Shown here piece by piece: positions 1 to 8,609 of a DNA stretch of 22,743 nucleotides. Every line of letters begins with the position of its first letter. The stretch's first letter is position 1. The stretch comes from an uncultured Armatimonadota bacterium. Lineage in GTDB: Bacteria > Armatimonadota > UBA5829 > DTJY01. The position numbers and the translations under genes are program-made. The notes beneath the pieces were generated by a model that did not search any database, was not told the origin of the DNA, and was given only the letters and a program-made list of their open reading frames with translations. The stretch covers positions 1 to 22,743 of the forward strand of contig CALNCU010000065.1 in the NCBI GenBank assembly GCA_937875395.1, read 5' to 3'.

Positions 1-1
1 C

Positions 2-1906
2 TGGTGGCCCAGCGAGTATACCAAAGAGTGGAGTGCAGCCCACCCCATAAAAACCCCACAGCCAAAGGATTACATAGGCCGTCTTTTGGCCGGGGATGAC
101 CGGGATATGACAGAGCGCCTCTACCGGCTTGGACGGGGCGGGGGGTACAATATCCTGCCGCTTGCCTACACAATTCCCACCTGCCCGGAAGAGACCATGA
201 TACAGAAGTACTTCCCGGAGAGCGCGCTAAACCCCAAGGACCCCAACGTTATTGTGCGCTATGAACCGTGGGTGTATAGAAATCAGAATTCGCGGGTTGT
301 GTATCCTTACGGCAACAGCTTTGGGGATAAGACAAAAAAAGACCTTGAGCGCATAATGGATGAATGGGACGTAGCCGGGTTCACTCTGGACTGCGGCGTC
401 CCCGTGGACCCTCACTTTGGCAAGGGCGCGGAAGTCTCTCCCGGAAAGGCCTGGGAGACGGGGAAGGGCGTATACTCTAACCTTGGCGTTGGGCTGGTGC
501 AGGTTACGGACCTTATTCACAGTAGGGTAAAGAACGGCCACAGGCTTTCCACTCTTATAAACCTTGACGGCGCCCAGGGATACTACCTGTGGCACGCCGC
601 AGATGCGGGGATATATGAGCAGGCCCCGCAGGTGCATCTCTACGGGTTTGATCCAATCCATCTCAAGCTGATGCTTGGGAAGAAGGCGCTTACATGGTGG
701 TACGGTTACAATATCCCCGGCGTAGAGAGCCTCTCTAAAGATCAGCTGGATACTTCGTGCAGGGCGCTTGTAGATTACACGCTGCTCTATTCGCTTAAGA
801 TGGGCGCATACCCCAACCCCTGCTTTGTGCTGGGCGTACCTAAGATGATCTCTTACATGCCGGTTATTCGCGACCTTGTAATAAACCAGGGCTGGGAGGC
901 GGCTCCGGGATTTACGGCGGATGCAAACCTGTGGCATACCCGGTACGGCAAGGGCCCCGGCGCATGCCTTGTTCTTGGAAACGCCACCCTGCAGGATATA
1001 GTGACGGATATAACCGTTCTTAACAGCTATCTGGGCGGCGGCGGAAACATCTTTGCCGAATACTTTGGAGAAAAGGTATTTAGCAGCCTTAAACCTGATT
1101 CAACCGTAATCCGGCAGAAGGTGGCAGCCCGGAATCCGGTGCTTTTAAGGAGTGTCTGTGCCATAGACCGGGCGAATGGTTTAAACGCAGCCGCATCGCT
1201 CTCTATGCCGATAGGGCGTCCGGGAGAGGTGCGCATAAGCATAGATTCGCCGGATGCAAGAAGCATCAACGCATCCCTCTGGCTGCCGGAGGATAGAATC
1301 TTGGGCGGCCTTACTGCAAACGGCAAGGATACGGCCTCTTCTGTAAAAGACGGCCGGGTAGAAGCCCGGATGGTTCTTTTAAAAGGGAAGAATGAACTGG
1401 TTCTAACTCTGAACCCCAAGATAGAGATACAAGATAAGGCCAGGGTTCTGGACTTTTCATTCTTTGAATCAGACCAGCCCAATGCCCGGATTCTGCTTGG
1501 CCAAAATCCGTCAAAGGATGAAAGGGATTGCGCCGTCTGGCTTAACAACTATTTTGATACCTACTTCCGCTACGCTAAACAGAAAAGGCTAAGGTCCCTG
1601 ATGCTTGTTCGCGAGGATACAAAGGCTTTGGGGAGCGATATAGTTTTAAGCATTGCAGATAAAGGCTCTATGCCGCAAGGTATGGATGGCATGGTAAGGG
1701 TTGTTAACGGAAACCTGGAGATATGCGCATCCTCTGCCCCAATGCTTAAGGAGACCGTGCTTACCCTGCTTTCCGTGCTGGATGAAAAATACGTATGCTA
1801 CGGATACTTTGGCGCTGTGCTTCACCCCAGTTTTCTTATTTACGGGGGCGGGCCGTACGCCAAAAAGCTGGGGATTCCCAATGGGTATCTCCCATACTTC
1901 AAGTGA
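2..1906 (+). CDS. 5'-truncated large protein, probable carbohydrate-active TIM-barrel enzyme
   Basis: The frame is open from the first bases of the window to the TGA at 1904-1906, so the gene begins upstream. The TTG at 86 is only an internal codon: the residues before it (WWPSEYTKEW..., PKDYIGRLLAG) read as normal protein. About 634 residues are visible. The first 330 carry aromatic and acidic stretches typical of glycoside-hydrolase barrels (WDVAGFTLDCG, TLINLDGAQGYYLWH, LTWWYGYNIPG). A beta-rich middle part follows, then a C-terminal region (ARILLGQNPSKDERD...LEICASSAPMLKETVLTLL) that vaguely resembles the small domain flanking GH67/DUF4838-type enzymes. I do not recognise a named family, and catalytic residues cannot be assigned. 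The LamG gene starts 8 bases after the stop, so the two are probably co-transcribed. A role in polysaccharide recognition or cleavage is inference from these features and the neighbours. Confidence 0.75.
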   Translation, partial: WWPSEYTKEWSAAHPIKTPQPKDYIGRLLAGDDRDMTERLYRLGRGGGYNILPLAYTIPTCPEETMIQKYFPESALNPKDPNVIVRYEPWVYRNQNSRVVYPYGNSFGDKTKKDLERIMDEWDVAGFTLDCGVPVDPHFGKGAEVSPGKAWETGKGVYSNLGVGLVQVTDLIHSRVKNGHRLSTLINLDGAQGYYLWHAADAGIYEQAPQVHLYGFDPIHLKLMLGKKALTWWYGYNIPGVESLSKDQLDTSCRALVDYTLLYSLKMGAYPNPCFVLGVPKMISYMPVIRDLVINQGWEAAPGFTADANLWHTRYGKGPGACLVLGNATLQDIVTDITVLNSYLGGGGNIFAEYFGEKVFSSLKPDSTVIRQKVAARNPVLLRSVCAIDRANGLNAAASLSMPIGRPGEVRISIDSPDARSINASLWLPEDRILGGLTANGKDTASSVKDGRVEARMVLLKGKNELVLTLNPKIEIQDKARVLDFSFFESDQPNARILLGQNPSKDERDCAVWLNNYFDTYFRYAKQKRLRSLMLVREDTKALGSDIVLSIADKGSMPQGMDGMVRVVNGNLEICASSAPMLKETVLTLLSVLDEKYVCYGYFGAVLHPSFLIYGGGPYAKKLGIPNGYLPYFK

Positions 1907-1914
1907 GGTGGCAA

Positions 1915-2673
1915 ATGAAGATAACTGCTTATATTAAAGTGCTTTCCATAACCTTCTTGTGCCTTGCCGCATCTGCCGTGTTTGCCGGGCCGTTCAAGCC
2001 GGATAGCCATACGCTGTTTCTGGCGCATTTTGATACAAAGATAACGCCGGATGTTGCAAAGGGATCGTCCGCTGCGTACGGCAACCCCGGTATAACAAGC
2101 GGAAACAAGGGCAAGTTTGGAGAGGCCCTTGTACTCTCCCGCGTGCCGGGGGTGTACTCCCTTAATCCCGTAAGCCAGGTGCAGTATGATGCAGATGGCA
2201 ACTTCCCCAGGGGGGAGGAAGGGACTATGGAGTTCTACTTCTACCTGCTGCAAAACCCCGAAGAGTTTGACGGCGCAGGGAGCTATGTAAGGGTGGAACT
2301 CTTTAGAAACTTCTCTGCCAAAGCAGGGGATAGCCAGGCTATGTACCTGTACTTTGCAAGGTTAAGGGACAGGAAGGTTCCGGGCCCCCTCTACTTCTGG
2401 GTCAACAACAGGCCGGAGGGTTCGTTCAACTGCTACGCGCCCACATCCGTAATGCAAAAAAACAAGTGGTATCACCTTGCCATAAGCTGGGATAAGAGCA
2501 AGATATATATGTTCCTGGACGGCAAGCTTACAAGCGATGCTTCAAGGGTAAACTTCCCCACCTTGTGGCCCAGACTGGAGATTGGCGGATACTTGTTTGA
2601 TGGGCTGATTGATGAGCTAAGAATTTCTGATATCTGCCGGTACTCAAAAGATTTTAACCCGGAGGATATTTAA
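1915..2673 (+). CDS. Secreted LamG (concanavalin A-like) domain protein
   Basis: The protein has 252 residues. The frame is open further upstream, but ATG 1915 is preferred: a GAGGTGG ribosome site lies just before it (1905-1910), and starting there gives a clean signal peptide (MKITAYIKVLSITFLCLAA, with an AVFA cleavage site near residue 24). The rest is one LamG/laminin-G-3-like jelly roll. The N-terminal strand TLFLAHFD, the central EGTMEFYFYL, the hallmark NKWYHLAISWD...MFLDGKL and the closing FDGLIDELRISDICRY are all visible. Such domains bind glycans or act as accessory modules of exported enzymes. No catalytic residues are evident. The stop overlaps the next start (TAATG at 2671-2675), indicating translational coupling. 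The fold is shared with DUF1080 3-keto-glycoside hydrolases, but the motifs here are LamG-like. Confidence 0.85.
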   Translation: MKITAYIKVLSITFLCLAASAVFAGPFKPDSHTLFLAHFDTKITPDVAKGSSAAYGNPGITSGNKGKFGEALVLSRVPGVYSLNPVSQVQYDADGNFPRGEEGTMEFYFYLLQNPEEFDGAGSYVRVELFRNFSAKAGDSQAMYLYFARLRDRKVPGPLYFWVNNRPEGSFNCYAPTSVMQKNKWYHLAISWDKSKIYMFLDGKLTSDASRVNFPTLWPRLEIGGYLFDGLIDELRISDICRYSKDFNPEDI

Positions 2674-3881
2674 TGAGGCGTACGGTTACTCTTGGATTAA
2701 TCCTTCTATCCATGATGCTCCTGACCTGTGCAGTTTCATCTGCAGCCACGGTTAAGAGCGGTTTGTGGAATGGGCGGAAGAGTATCATCCTGGAAAACCG
2801 GTATCTTAAGGTTACCGTTCTCCCGGATGCAAATGGCAGAATAGCAGAATACATATACAAGCCTTCAAGCCAAAGCCTCTTCCTTCCATATGTAGAGAAG
2901 GGCGGGGACGTGCCGCTTCTTACCCTGGTGGGAATAGCAGAGCATAACTCCGGCGGGTGGGATGAACTCTTTGTAGAGACCGGCCTGCAGATGAACAAGA
3001 TTAACTACGCCTATAAGGTGGAGCGCAGTGCAAGGCGGGCATCCGTAATTCTAACCCGCCCGGCCGGCGCAGGGGGCGTGGGCCTGGTTAGAACCATGAC
3101 ATTAGATGATGACAGCCTGGCACTGCGCATAGATATTAAAGTAAAGAGCGGCGAGCAGGGCACGGCAAGCCTTTGGGCGCACGGGCTAACCCTGCCATGC
3201 GGAGATTTTGACTTTGATGACTACTCCATAATCCCTGCCTGCAAGAACACTGTGCAAAGCCCGGTAATTACCGTTCACAGTACAAAACTTGTGCCCGCAG
3301 ATTCCCTGCTTATAAGGCCATCAAAGAACGGGACATCCTGCATGTACCAGCTTGGGCAGCCATGGTTTGCCGTTAAGGATGCAAAGAGAGATTTTGCATT
3401 CGGCCATATTATAAGGCCATCCGCAGTAACGGCGGAACGAACCGTTTTTTCCTGCTGGTCCGGGAAGCTATGGGGCGCTCCCGCAATGACCCAGGAGCTC
3501 TTCCTTCCAACGGTAAAGGCCAAAGAAGAGAGAACCTTCTCTTTATACATTGCCGCTCTGCCGGGGATGAAGGGCGTAAGTTGGCTGGGTACAGATGCCG
3601 CAGTCTACACAACCGGCCTGTATAAAGGAGAAGGTAAAGTTGCCTCCGTAACAATTCTTGCCCTAAAAAAAATAACTAACGCAACGCTTACCATAAGCAA
3701 TGCCGCCGGATGGAAGCAATGTATTCCCATAAAGAAGCTTGCCCCCGGGGAGCGCGTGGCAAAGCGCATCACCCTGCCGGCTAATGCCGCGGGGCAGAAT
3801 AAATCTTTCCTGGGCAAATGGTCTTTTGGCGGCAGTACGGAAGAGTTTGTATTCTTTAAACCGCAAAGAATAGATGAGTAG
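2673..3881 (+). CDS. Secreted galactose-mutarotase-like protein, function unknown
   Basis: The protein has 402 residues. Its ATG overlaps the preceding TAA (TAATG), and GGAGGA at 2661-2666 provides the ribosome site. Residues 1-24 form a signal peptide (MRRTVTLGLILLSMMLLTC..., SSAA cleavage region). The body begins with ILENRYLKVTVLPDANGRI, a pattern found in galactose-mutarotase-like beta-sandwich proteins and DUF4380/DUF5107-type proteins, where the strand pair sits at the start of the supersandwich. A second segment, FLPTVKAKEERTFSLYIAAL, fits the end of that sandwich, and about 90 C-terminal residues look like a small Ig-like domain. The catalytic His/Glu residues of true aldose epimerases cannot be placed, so carbohydrate binding is more likely than epimerisation. 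It is the last gene of a tight three-gene unit and is followed by 139 bases before the GH2 gene. Confidence 0.75.
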   Translation: MRRTVTLGLILLSMMLLTCAVSSAATVKSGLWNGRKSIILENRYLKVTVLPDANGRIAEYIYKPSSQSLFLPYVEKGGDVPLLTLVGIAEHNSGGWDELFVETGLQMNKINYAYKVERSARRASVILTRPAGAGGVGLVRTMTLDDDSLALRIDIKVKSGEQGTASLWAHGLTLPCGDFDFDDYSIIPACKNTVQSPVITVHSTKLVPADSLLIRPSKNGTSCMYQLGQPWFAVKDAKRDFAFGHIIRPSAVTAERTVFSCWSGKLWGAPAMTQELFLPTVKAKEERTFSLYIAALPGMKGVSWLGTDAAVYTTGLYKGEGKVASVTILALKKITNATLTISNAAGWKQCIPIKKLAPGERVAKRITLPANAAGQNKSFLGKWSFGGSTEEFVFFKPQRIDE

Positions 3882-3958
3882 CCTGCCAAAGTGATTATGT
3901 TAAGCTGAATATTTTGGTTGCAGATTGCTTTGGCGCGCCTAAGCCCAATCTATTGCGG

Positions 3959-3988
3959 TTGGCTAACGGCACCTATCCGGCATATCAA
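3959..3988 (+). promoter_or_regulatory. Weak sigma-70-like promoter candidate before the GH2 gene
   Basis: TTGGCT (3959-3964) and TATCAA (3983-3988) are separated by 18 bases and lie about 30 bases before the GH2 start. Each hexamer matches the consensus at only four positions, so this is tentative. It would allow the GH2 gene to be transcribed separately from the three-gene unit upstream. Confidence 0.25.
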
Positions 3989-4020
3989 ATAAAAGTCATG
4001 TGCACTAGAGGAGTATAAGG

Positions 4021-6357
4021 TTGATAGAGGATTTTTACACTGAAGACGTAATCTCTCTCTCCGGGAGAGACTGGCGGGTGAACTATTTCCGTCCTGCTGT
4101 ATATGTGCCGCAGGGTGTTACCAGCATAAGCCGGATAGGTATGCCGGATGGAGAATCGGCAGGAGCGCATCTTGGCGGCTACAACGATTCCGGCTGGTGG
4201 AAGGGGAGCGTCCCCTCAGATGTGCGTTCCGTTCTTATGGAAAACGCCCAAATGGAAGACCCTTTTTATGCCCGGAACAGCGACAAGTGCAGGTGGGTTG
4301 AAGAGTACGAGTGGTGGTTTAGAAAGAGTTTCACCCTTCCGGCGGAATGGAACGGCAGGAGGGTATGCCTGCGTTTTCTGGGCGTAGACCTTTACGCCAC
4401 CTACTGGATCAACGGCGTTAAGCTGGGCCAGAGCCAGGATATGTTTGTGCCCGTAGAGTTTGATATTACGGAGGCCGCCCTCTTTAACGGCAAACCCAAC
4501 ACTCTATCCGTAAGGCTAGATCCTCCGCCTGCAAGCGATAGCAACCACTACCGCAACGGAGACCGTCCCAGAAGAACTCTGTACCACAAGTGCCAGCACT
4601 CCTGGGGGTGGGATTGGTCAAGGGAATTAGTAAGCATAGGCATATGGGATTCTGTGGAGGTATACTCATACCAGGACGCCTGCATCTCTGATCTTTTTGT
4701 GCAGGCCGTCCCTGTTGACGGCGCAAAAAGCGCAAAGGTAGATGTAGAGCTTTCACTCTCTGCGCCCGCAGACGTAGAGGGCTGCCGCGCCCGCGTAAAG
4801 ATAGAATCCCAGGATGGAATTGCAGTATTAGACGAACATGAAATCTCTGTTGTTTCCGGCAGTCGCGCGCTGCACCTGTATTACAACATAGAGAACCCGA
4901 ACCTCTGGTGGCCTAATGGTTATGGCAAGCAGCCACTCTACAGGTGCAGCGTGGAACTTATAAAGCAGGATAAGGTGCTATCTAAAAAAAGCACCACATT
5001 CGGCATAAGAAAGCTGGAGATGCTCTACAATCCAAATTCTCCATCAGACGCCTACCCGCTCACCTTTTCTGTAAACAACAGAAGAATCTTTGCGCAGGGC
5101 GCCAACTGGGTTCCGGCAGACATGCTCTTTGGAAGGATAGATGAAAACCTCTACAGCCGCTTGCTCACCCAGGCCCGCGATATGGGTTTTAACATGCTCA
5201 GGATATGGGGCGGAGGGCTTATAGAGAAAGATTCTTTCTACAACCTTTGCGACCGCATGGGGATTATGGTATGGCAAGAGTTTCCTCTGGCCTGCGCAAG
5301 TTATCCGCGTGACAGCAAGTTTGTTGCAGAAAAAGAGAAAGAGGCAGAGGCGGTAATAAAGAAGCTAAGGAACCACCCGTGCATATCGCTTTACTGCGGC
5401 GGCAACGAGCTCTTCTATTATGGAGAGAGTTCGGACAGCCCCGTTTTGCAGACATTTGCCAAGGTGGTAGAAAGGCTTCACCCCGCAGTAGACTACCACT
5501 TTTCATCGCCGGATGCAGAGAGGGAGGGGGAGCGCCCGCACGGCCCATGGTCGGCGCAGGGTGAAAACCATACCTACTGGAACAACCATCTGCGTCTCTT
5601 TGCCAGTGAGGTGGGGTGCAACTCCCTGCCGGATATAAAGACAGTGCAGCAGTCCATACCGGATGCGGAGGAGTGGCCGGAGGGATTATCCTACCGGCAC
5701 CACTTCATGCCTGCCAAGCCAGAATCTCCGGAGATGCGCTACGGCAAGGCAATCTTTGGCAAAGATTCGCTTGAAGATGAGATATTCTATTCCCAGCTTG
5801 TACAGGCAGATACCCTAAGGTACATAATGGGGCACTACAAATCTAACAGTTGGAAGAGCAGCGGAGTCCTCTTCTGGCAGTATAATACTTCATGGCCGGA
5901 GGGCGGCTGGTGCATTGTAGATTACTACGGCAGGCCCAAACTGGCATGCAGCTTTCTTAAGGAAGCCTGCCAGCCCCTTTCCATACATGTAAAAGATAAG
6001 GATTGGGAGCTTAAAGGGCGCAAAGTCTTTGATGCAGAGATATTTCTAATCAACCACTCTGCAAGTGCCGTGCCTGCATCTGAACTTAGTATCAGGCTGT
6101 ATACGGAATCCGGCGCGGAGCGCACCGTCACCCTTTCCTGCAACGCTGTTGAGGCCGACGGCATCTCCAAACCACTGGCGCTTGCAGAGAGCCTGTCCTC
6201 ACTTCCGGGGGATGTAATCTCCCTTGACGTATCATGGATTCAGAATGGAAAAATCCTTGCCGCCACGCACAGGTGGTATGCATCAAATACCTGGAAGGGC
6301 CTGACCTCGCGCGCAGAAGAGTTCCTGAGGGGAGATGTGCAGAAGTTTTACGGCTAA
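4021..6357 (+). CDS. Glycoside hydrolase family 2, beta-mannosidase type
   Basis: The protein has 778 residues. It starts with TTG at 4021, supported by AGAGGAG at 4007-4013 with 7-base spacing; no in-frame ATG lies nearby upstream. There is no signal peptide, so it acts in the cytoplasm on imported oligosaccharides. The domain order matches GH2 beta-mannosidases: sugar-binding jelly roll (about 1-215, with the diagnostic SWGWDWSRELVSIGIW), Ig-like domain (about 216-330, ending NLWWPNGYGKQPLY), TIM barrel (about 335-650, ANWVPADMLFGRI, MLRIWGGG, MVWQEFPLACASYP) and a C-terminal beta domain. The predicted acid/base is Glu463 in YCGGNELF and the nucleophile Glu530 in FASEVG. The exact sugar is uncertain, because related enzymes cleave beta-mannosides, beta-galactosides or beta-glucuronides; the WGWDW motif favours mannosides. 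The downstream FAD oxidoreductase gene is convergent. Confidence 0.93.
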   Translation: MIEDFYTEDVISLSGRDWRVNYFRPAVYVPQGVTSISRIGMPDGESAGAHLGGYNDSGWWKGSVPSDVRSVLMENAQMEDPFYARNSDKCRWVEEYEWWFRKSFTLPAEWNGRRVCLRFLGVDLYATYWINGVKLGQSQDMFVPVEFDITEAALFNGKPNTLSVRLDPPPASDSNHYRNGDRPRRTLYHKCQHSWGWDWSRELVSIGIWDSVEVYSYQDACISDLFVQAVPVDGAKSAKVDVELSLSAPADVEGCRARVKIESQDGIAVLDEHEISVVSGSRALHLYYNIENPNLWWPNGYGKQPLYRCSVELIKQDKVLSKKSTTFGIRKLEMLYNPNSPSDAYPLTFSVNNRRIFAQGANWVPADMLFGRIDENLYSRLLTQARDMGFNMLRIWGGGLIEKDSFYNLCDRMGIMVWQEFPLACASYPRDSKFVAEKEKEAEAVIKKLRNHPCISLYCGGNELFYYGESSDSPVLQTFAKVVERLHPAVDYHFSSPDAEREGERPHGPWSAQGENHTYWNNHLRLFASEVGCNSLPDIKTVQQSIPDAEEWPEGLSYRHHFMPAKPESPEMRYGKAIFGKDSLEDEIFYSQLVQADTLRYIMGHYKSNSWKSSGVLFWQYNTSWPEGGWCIVDYYGRPKLACSFLKEACQPLSIHVKDKDWELKGRKVFDAEIFLINHSASAVPASELSIRLYTESGAERTVTLSCNAVEADGISKPLALAESLSSLPGDVISLDVSWIQNGKILAATHRWYASNTWKGLTSRAEEFLRGDVQKFYG

Positions 6358-6390
6358 TGCTCTGTAAACTTGGATTTGCAAGTTCAAACA

Positions 6391-6434
6391 GGGCTTCGGC
6401 AGCGACGTGCCAAGGCACTCTGCGACCGAAGTAT
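6391..6434 (+). repeat. REP-like palindrome, copy 1
   Basis: The two arms (6393-6411 and 6414-6432) form an imperfect hairpin. The outer CTTCGG/CCGAAG pairing and the inner GTGC/GCAC cap are perfect, with a CA/GA mismatch between them. The outer 14 bases (GGGCTTCGGCAGCG) and final 17 bases (CTCTGCGACCGAAGTAT) recur exactly, in inverted orientation, in copy 3. Confidence 0.75.
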
Positions 6435-6484
6435 CAACAACCATGATTAAATGAGCCAAGTAGTACTCTACTAAAAGTTTTAAT

Positions 6485-6535
6485 GGTTAACAATGCTTCG
6501 GCAGCGGCGTGCTTCGCACTCTGCGACTGAAGCAT
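6485..6535 (+). repeat. REP-like palindrome, copy 2
   Basis: This is the strongest hairpin of the family. The arms 6493-6512 and 6516-6535 pair over 20 positions with a TTC loop, three mismatches and two G-T pairs. The internal CA/GA mismatch is the same as in copy 1. The preceding GGTTAACAA (6485-6493) is also found before copy 5, so the repeat unit extends beyond the hairpin. Confidence 0.8.
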
Positions 6536-6546
6536 CATCCGCCATA

Positions 6547-6573
6547 ATTAGTTTGGTGAGCCACCAGACTAAT
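6547..6573. repeat. Short hairpin, 12-bp stem and 3-base loop
   Basis: ATTAGTTTGGTG (6547-6558) pairs with CACCAGACTAAT (6562-6573), with one G-T pair and loop AGC. It does not belong to the REP-like family. No T-run follows, so a terminator role is possible but not shown. Confidence 0.6.
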
Positions 6574-6614
6574 CCAAGGGGTCTGGGGGATAGGAGCACC
6601 AACCCCCGGGGGCG

Positions 6615-6655
6615 ATACTTCGGTCGCAGAGCCGGAGGCGCCGCTGCCGAAGCCC
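6615..6655 (-). repeat. REP-like palindrome, copy 3 (inverted)
   Basis: Read on the minus strand this begins GGGCTTCGGCAGCG and ends CTCTGCGACCGAAGTAT, identical to the flanks of copy 1; only the central 10 bases or so differ. Copies 1 and 3 therefore form an inverted pair around copy 2, an arrangement like that of BIMEs in enterobacteria. Confidence 0.75.
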
Positions 6656-6800
6656 TTGTAGATAATTAAGCACCCTGCCATGGCTTGCCCCGGCTTCGCC
6701 CGCTGCAGAATGGCTGTATAGGAGCGCATCATCAGCATACTCTGGAGATTAAACCTTCGCAGGCAGGCAGACACCAATATTCGGCCAACGTCCGGCTGAT

Positions 6801-8531
6801 TTAACCCACCTCAAAGGCCATCACGTGAGCTTTGGGCGCTCCCCAGGTGCCTTCCACTACAAGGCGCACGGAATCCGCCGGGCAGGAGAGGGGTATCTTT
6901 ACAAGGCGCTGGTAGTTGTTCTCTTCCCTGAGAACAGTTTTCCATTTGCCTCCGTCCTGCACTTCAATCCTGAAAGCTTTTACAAGAGATGGCGGAACCC
7001 TTGCGGGAAGGTGCGGGGGCAGGGAATTGTCCAGCGGGTAGAAGGCAACCATGCGTATGCCGTTTCCAACTAGGTTACTGTCAAAGATTATCCTTGCTTC
7101 CTTTACCTCCGACTTTTGGGGCAGGGTTATCTGCGCCCATCCGCCGGGCTTGCAGAACCAACCGTTGTCAGCATCTCCCACCGGTCGATCCACCCCGTTT
7201 AGCAGGGCAGACGGGTCGCCCTCGCTGGATGAGAGCTTTGCGCCCCGGCAGAACCTGCTTATACTGCGAACCTTCCCCGGCAGGTAACAATCATCATCCA
7301 TAAGAATCTGCTGCAACTCCTCCGGGCATACGTCTCTTGGGGAGATGGAATCCCTTGCTGCAATGGATGCCGCCGTGCCTGTCGCCTGGCCAAGAAGGGC
7401 GCAGGTAGCCATTACCCGGGTGGAACTTAGGGCCACGTGGCTTGCGCTTATGTTCCGGCCTGCAAAGAAGAGGTTCTCTATATTCTTTGAATAAAGGCAC
7501 CGGTAGGGAATCTGGTACAGGTTGGGCATATACTCAACCGCGTTTGCACTCCCTTTATGGTAAAAACCTGCCGGATGGTGGTCATCTATGGGCCATGCTC
7601 CATATGCCACTGTATCTTTAAACTCTCGGCCTTCAAGAATGTCCTGTTGTTTTAAAATATAATCTCCTATAAGGCGGCGGCTCTCCCGTTTGCCGGGGAG
7701 AAACCCCACCCAATCCAACACCCAGTTCTCTGCGCCGGAATCTGAACGGTTCTTTATATAATCCGCCACCCCAAAGACAATCTTAAGCAACTCATCCCGC
7801 ATCTCTTCCGTATCATGAATAGAGTGCTTGTCTCCGCCTACCTCTATCCACCAGAAGTTCTCCAGGCGGACGTTATGGTAGAGCCGGTTGTTCATGTCCT
7901 CCGGCGAGTTGTATATATAGGCCCATGACGGCGGAATAAACTTTTGCGGACGGTCTGTCTCTCTGAACTGCATAAGGCAGCTCATCCCCATTGTTTTGCA
8001 ATCCGCCTCTTTGGGGGCAAAGCTTTCATCAAACTCCGCCTGCGCCTCGCGCCCCATCCTGAACTCCGCGCCGGAGAGCGGTGCAAGTATTCCGTCCCCG
8101 GTGCAATCTGCAAAGTAGGGGGCGCTTACGGTATGCCATGTCTCCGTGGTGGTCTGCCACCCGGTTACGGATTTAATGCGGGCGCCGTCCATCTCCAGTG
8201 AATTGACGGAACAGTTTAAAATAAGCAGGATATTTGGTTCAAATCTAACCTTCTCATAGAGGATGCTATCCCAGATGGAGTAGTTAAGGTTGGGGTTACG
8301 CCAGGCATTCTCCAGGCGTATCTCTTCTATTATGCCGGTCTCGCGGGTATTCTCCCCCGCTGCGCCGCAGGCGTGCATCCTGATTTCGCTTGATGCGTTT
8401 CCGCCCAGCACGGGTCTATCGTGCACCAGCGCCACTTTAACTCCATGCCTTGCGGCCGCAATTGCGGCGCACATGCCGGAGAGTCCTCCGCCTACTACGC
8501 AAAAATCTACCTCATTCTTTAAGGAACGCAT
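6801..8531 (-). CDS. FAD-dependent oxidoreductase (FAD_oxidored family) with C-terminal discoidin-like domain
   Basis: The protein has 576 residues. The ATG at 8531 is preceded on the minus strand by GGAGG (8542-8546). The N-terminus has a classic dinucleotide-binding motif, CVVGGGLSGMCAAIAAARHG (glycines 14, 16 and 19), followed by PVLGGNASSEIRMHACG, a signature of the FAD_oxidored/xanthan-lyase-associated group (PF12831 type). FADCTGDGILAPLSGAEFR and the late flavin-contacting ENLFFAGRNISASHVALSSTRV complete the FAD fold. From about residue 430 a separate beta domain (GGWAQITLPQKSEVKEARIIFDS...VRLVVEGTWG) resembles F5/8-type-C domains, which bind carbohydrate. There is no signal peptide. 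Proteins of this type are common beside sugar-degradation genes in Armatimonadota, Lentisphaerae and Planctomycetes, but their reactions are poorly known. It is convergent with the GH2 gene. Confidence 0.88.
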   Translation of the reverse strand: MRSLKNEVDFCVVGGGLSGMCAAIAAARHGVKVALVHDRPVLGGNASSEIRMHACGAAGENTRETGIIEEIRLENAWRNPNLNYSIWDSILYEKVRFEPNILLILNCSVNSLEMDGARIKSVTGWQTTTETWHTVSAPYFADCTGDGILAPLSGAEFRMGREAQAEFDESFAPKEADCKTMGMSCLMQFRETDRPQKFIPPSWAYIYNSPEDMNNRLYHNVRLENFWWIEVGGDKHSIHDTEEMRDELLKIVFGVADYIKNRSDSGAENWVLDWVGFLPGKRESRRLIGDYILKQQDILEGREFKDTVAYGAWPIDDHHPAGFYHKGSANAVEYMPNLYQIPYRCLYSKNIENLFFAGRNISASHVALSSTRVMATCALLGQATGTAASIAARDSISPRDVCPEELQQILMDDDCYLPGKVRSISRFCRGAKLSSSEGDPSALLNGVDRPVGDADNGWFCKPGGWAQITLPQKSEVKEARIIFDSNLVGNGIRMVAFYPLDNSLPPHLPARVPPSLVKAFRIEVQDGGKWKTVLREENNYQRLVKIPLSCPADSVRLVVEGTWGAPKAHVMAFEVG

Positions 8532-8578
8532 TCTACTTTATCCTCCGCAAAGCCCTTCGGCCCCCAATTGACGTTAAT

Positions 8579-8608
8579 ATTATAATTCATAAACAAAGGA
8601 GGAAGCAA
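8579..8608 (-). promoter_or_regulatory. Candidate promoter for the FAD oxidoreductase
   Basis: On the minus strand, TTGCTT (8603-8608) is followed after 18 bases by a perfect TATAAT (8579-8584). This predicts a transcript starting near 8572, about 40 bases before the ATG. The -35 box is weak. The site overlaps the ribosome site of the decayed prepilin on the other strand. Confidence 0.35.
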
Positions 8609-8609
8609 G

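Larger units (their letters stand above)
6358..6800. other. Gene-free gap with a cluster of palindromic repeats
   Basis: These 443 bases separate the convergent GH2 and FAD-oxidoreductase genes. They hold three copies of a roughly 40-bp palindromic repeat (about 6391-6434, 6493-6535 and 6615-6655), an unrelated 12-bp hairpin (6547-6573), GC-rich runs around 6581-6614 and a possible degenerate copy of a second repeat module near 6701-6719. I found no believable gene here. Convergent intergenic spaces are the usual home of REP/BIME repeats, and the hairpins may also serve as bidirectional terminators. Confidence 0.7.

Noticed and set aside
227..937. Long open frame of 236 codons on the minus strand inside the first gene
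   Set aside because: It lies wholly opposite a protein-like coding sequence, has no ribosome site, and its translation is rich in scattered Arg, His, Cys and Pro with no motif; it is a shadow of the plus-strand gene.
3665..3672. Run of eight A residues inside the mutarotase-like gene
   Set aside because: The reading frame continues unchanged on both sides, so there is no sign of slippage or frameshift.
3885..3934. GCCAAAG...CTTTGGC inverted repeat after the mutarotase-like gene
   Set aside because: Only 7 bp with a 36-base spacer and no T-run; it is expected by chance at this length.
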